The position numbers were made by a program, and so were the translations under genes. A DNA stretch of 7,260 bases from an uncultured Collinsella sp. (GTDB lineage Bacteria > Actinomycetota > Coriobacteriia > Coriobacteriales > Coriobacteriaceae), in assembly GCA_900541875.1 (NCBI GenBank), contig UQLF01000036.1, positions 1 to 7,260 of the forward strand. The letters run 5' to 3'. Under the pieces are notes generated by a model. It was given only the letters and a program-made list of their open reading frames with translations, was not told where the DNA came from and did no database searches. Positions 6,029 to 7,260 of this stretch are shown here, piece after piece (the stretch's first letter is position 1; each line of letters opens with the position of its first letter).

Positions 6029-6066
6029 AGTATTCCTCTCTCTGGGACGAGTTGCTCCATGACTAA

Positions 6067-6094
6067 AGTATAGAGCTCTAAACCATTTAAGAAA
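6067..6094 (-). promoter_or_regulatory. Likely promoter of the ROK kinase gene
   Basis: On the minus strand TATACT (plus-strand 6067-6072) matches the -10 consensus at 5/6 positions. A -35 about 16 nt upstream (TTTCTT, 6089-6094) is weak. A 10-bp palindrome, TAGAGCTCTA (6071-6080), overlaps the upstream edge of the -10. Transcription would begin near 6060, about 30 nt before the start codon. A poor -35 with an overlapping palindrome could mean regulated expression, but that is inference. Confidence 0.4.
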
Positions 6095-6103
6095 GCGCTA
6101 TAG

Positions 6104-6144
6104 AAAGAAGCCTCGCATCGCGGCGGGCGGTGCGAGGCTTCTTT
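6104..6144 (-). terminator. Intrinsic terminator of the aminotransferase gene
   Basis: A perfect 14-bp stem (AAAGAAGCCTCGCA at 6104-6117 with 6131-6144) closes a 13-nt GC-rich loop. Read on the minus strand, the stem ends in TTCTTT and is followed by CTATAG. It begins 25 nt beyond the aminotransferase stop codon. This separates the aminotransferase from the kinase as transcription units. The A/T-rich stem base makes it potentially active in both directions. Confidence 0.8.
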
Positions 6145-6169
6145 GGTTGCTTTAGTTGCCGGGCCGTCC

Positions 6170-7260
6170 TTACCCGCGCGGCTTGATTTTATCACGTAGC
6201 GACTTGAGGTTCTCCAGTGCCGCGTTAAGCGTCTCGTCTCGCTTGGCAAAGTGGAAACGAATCAGATGGTTGACGGGCTCGCGGAAGAAGCTCGAGCCGG
6301 GCACGGCGCCCACGTCCACTTTAGACGCGAGGTCCTCACAGAATTCGAGGTCGCTGTCATAGCCAAACTCAGAGATGTCCATCATGACGTAGTAGGCGCC
6401 CTGCGGCACGTTATGCTCAAGACCGATACTGTCGAGTCCCTGGCAGAACAGGTCGCGTTTGGCGGTATAGAGGTCAAGGACCTCATCGTAATAGCTGTCG
6501 TCGAAGTTGAGGGCGGTGACGACAGCTTCCTGCAGGGGGGCGGCGGCACCCACGGTGAGGAAGTCGTGGACCTTCTTGATGCGCTCGGTGATCTCGGCAG
6601 GGGCGATGGTGTAGCCCAGGCGCCAGCCGGTGATGGAGTACGTCTTGGACAGCGAGCTGCAACTGATGGTTCGTTCGAACATGCCGGGCAGCGTGGCCAT
6701 ATAGACGTGCTCGTGGGGCGCGTAGACGATGTGCTCGTATACCTCGTCGGTAATGCAGTAGGCGTCGTATTTTTTGCAGAGGTCGGCGATAAAGGTGAGC
6801 TCCTCGCGCGTGAAGACCTTGCCGCAGGGGTTGGAAGGGTTGCACAGGACGATGGCCTTGGGGTCGTTGTCGCGGAAGGCCGCCTCGAGCAGCTCACGGT
6901 CAAAGTCGAATGTGGGCGGGTTGAGCGGCACGTAGATGGGCTCGGCACCCGAAAGGATCGTGTCGGCGCCGTAGTTCTCGTAGAATGGCGAGAAGATGAC
7001 GACCTTGTCGCCGGGGTTCGTGACCGTCATCATGGCGGCCATCATGGCCTCGGTGGAGCCGCAGGTGACTACGATATTCTCGTTGGGGTTCAGCGGCATG
7101 CCCATAAAGTGCTCCTGTTTGGCGGCGAGCGCCTCGCGCATGGCCTGGGAGCCCCAGGTGATGGAGTACTGGTGGTAAAGCGGCTTGGGGTCGGTGGCGA
7201 TGGGGCTGAGGCTATCGAGCAACTGCGCCGGGGGATCGAAGTCGGGGAAGCCCTGCGAGA
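6170..7260 (-). CDS. Class I/II PLP-dependent aminotransferase (N-terminus beyond window)
   Basis: The minus-strand frame is open to the right edge and starts mid-protein at SQGFPDFDPP, the well-known early motif of subgroup I-gamma aminotransferases. About 30 residues and the true start lie outside. Counting from that Ser, 362 residues are present. They include GSTEAMMAA near the cofactor phosphate site, NPSNPCGK (140-147; N143 in the usual cofactor-contacting NP motif), and TDEVYEHIVY (D171 pairs with the pyridine nitrogen). The PLP-binding Lys is K205 in SSLSKTYSITGWRLGY, and R334 in LIRFHFAK should bind the substrate carboxylate. All key residues are intact. It transfers an amino group between an amino acid and a 2-oxo acid in the cytoplasm. 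Substrate is not determinable: relatives include aspartate, methionine/kynurenine and aromatic aminotransferases. A TTG at 7220-7222 is not the start, because conserved sequence continues upstream of it. It has its own terminator. Confidence 0.93.
   Translation of the reverse strand, partial: SQGFPDFDPPAQLLDSLSPIATDPKPLYHQYSITWGSQAMREALAAKQEHFMGMPLNPNENIVVTCGSTEAMMAAMMTVTNPGDKVVIFSPFYENYGADTILSGAEPIYVPLNPPTFDFDRELLEAAFRDNDPKAIVLCNPSNPCGKVFTREELTFIADLCKKYDAYCITDEVYEHIVYAPHEHVYMATLPGMFERTISCSSLSKTYSITGWRLGYTIAPAEITERIKKVHDFLTVGAAAPLQEAVVTALNFDDSYYDEVLDLYTAKRDLFCQGLDSIGLEHNVPQGAYYVMMDISEFGYDSDLEFCEDLASKVDVGAVPGSSFFREPVNHLIRFHFAKRDETLNAALENLKSLRDKIKPRG

Noticed and set aside
5030..6073. 347-codon plus-strand open frame opposite the kinase gene
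   Set aside because: It is the antisense of a clear ROK kinase, and its start lies inside the terminator hairpin loop.

Overview
The window looks like a stretch of chromosome from a high-GC, gut-type Actinomycetota, most likely class Coriobacteriia (Collinsella or a close relative). That is inferred from the roughly 60% GC content, the codon use, a Rho factor with a very long Ala/Pro/Lys/Arg-rich N-terminal extension, and the mix of a VanZ-family protein, a ROK fructokinase-type enzyme and a class I aminotransferase. No 16S or other marker gene is present, so the genus is a guess. I see no insertion sequence, CRISPR array, tRNA or rRNA.

Region 1 (1-284) is the rho upstream region. It holds a perfect 38-bp palindrome, a doubtful 28-codon ORF with a good ribosome binding site, a likely sigma70-type promoter with an extended -10, and a leader of about 138 nt with two small hairpins. 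Region 2 (285-2852, plus strand) is rho. It encodes 855 residues: about 433 residues of low-complexity charged extension, then a complete canonical Rho (Rho-N, OB fold, RecA-like ATPase). An intrinsic terminator follows it.

Region 3 (2853-5055, plus strand) is an apparent two-gene operon with its own promoter. The first gene is an unrecognised 466-residue protein with two membrane segments and a long acidic, probably disordered, cytoplasmic part. The second is a 149-residue VanZ-family membrane protein. The operon ends in a strong hairpin whose stem contains the VanZ stop codon and which faces the convergent gene on the other strand.

Region 4 (5138-7260, minus strand) has two separately terminated metabolic genes: a ROK-family sugar kinase of the zinc-containing fructokinase type with its own promoter, and a class I/II PLP aminotransferase whose first ~30 residues lie beyond the right edge. 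The genes do not form one pathway; they look like adjacent housekeeping units. The most notable item is the architecture of Rho: a giant basic/acidic extension placed before the Rho-N domain, an internal start-like site exactly at the extension/core junction, and a primary RNA-binding site lacking the usual aromatic residues.
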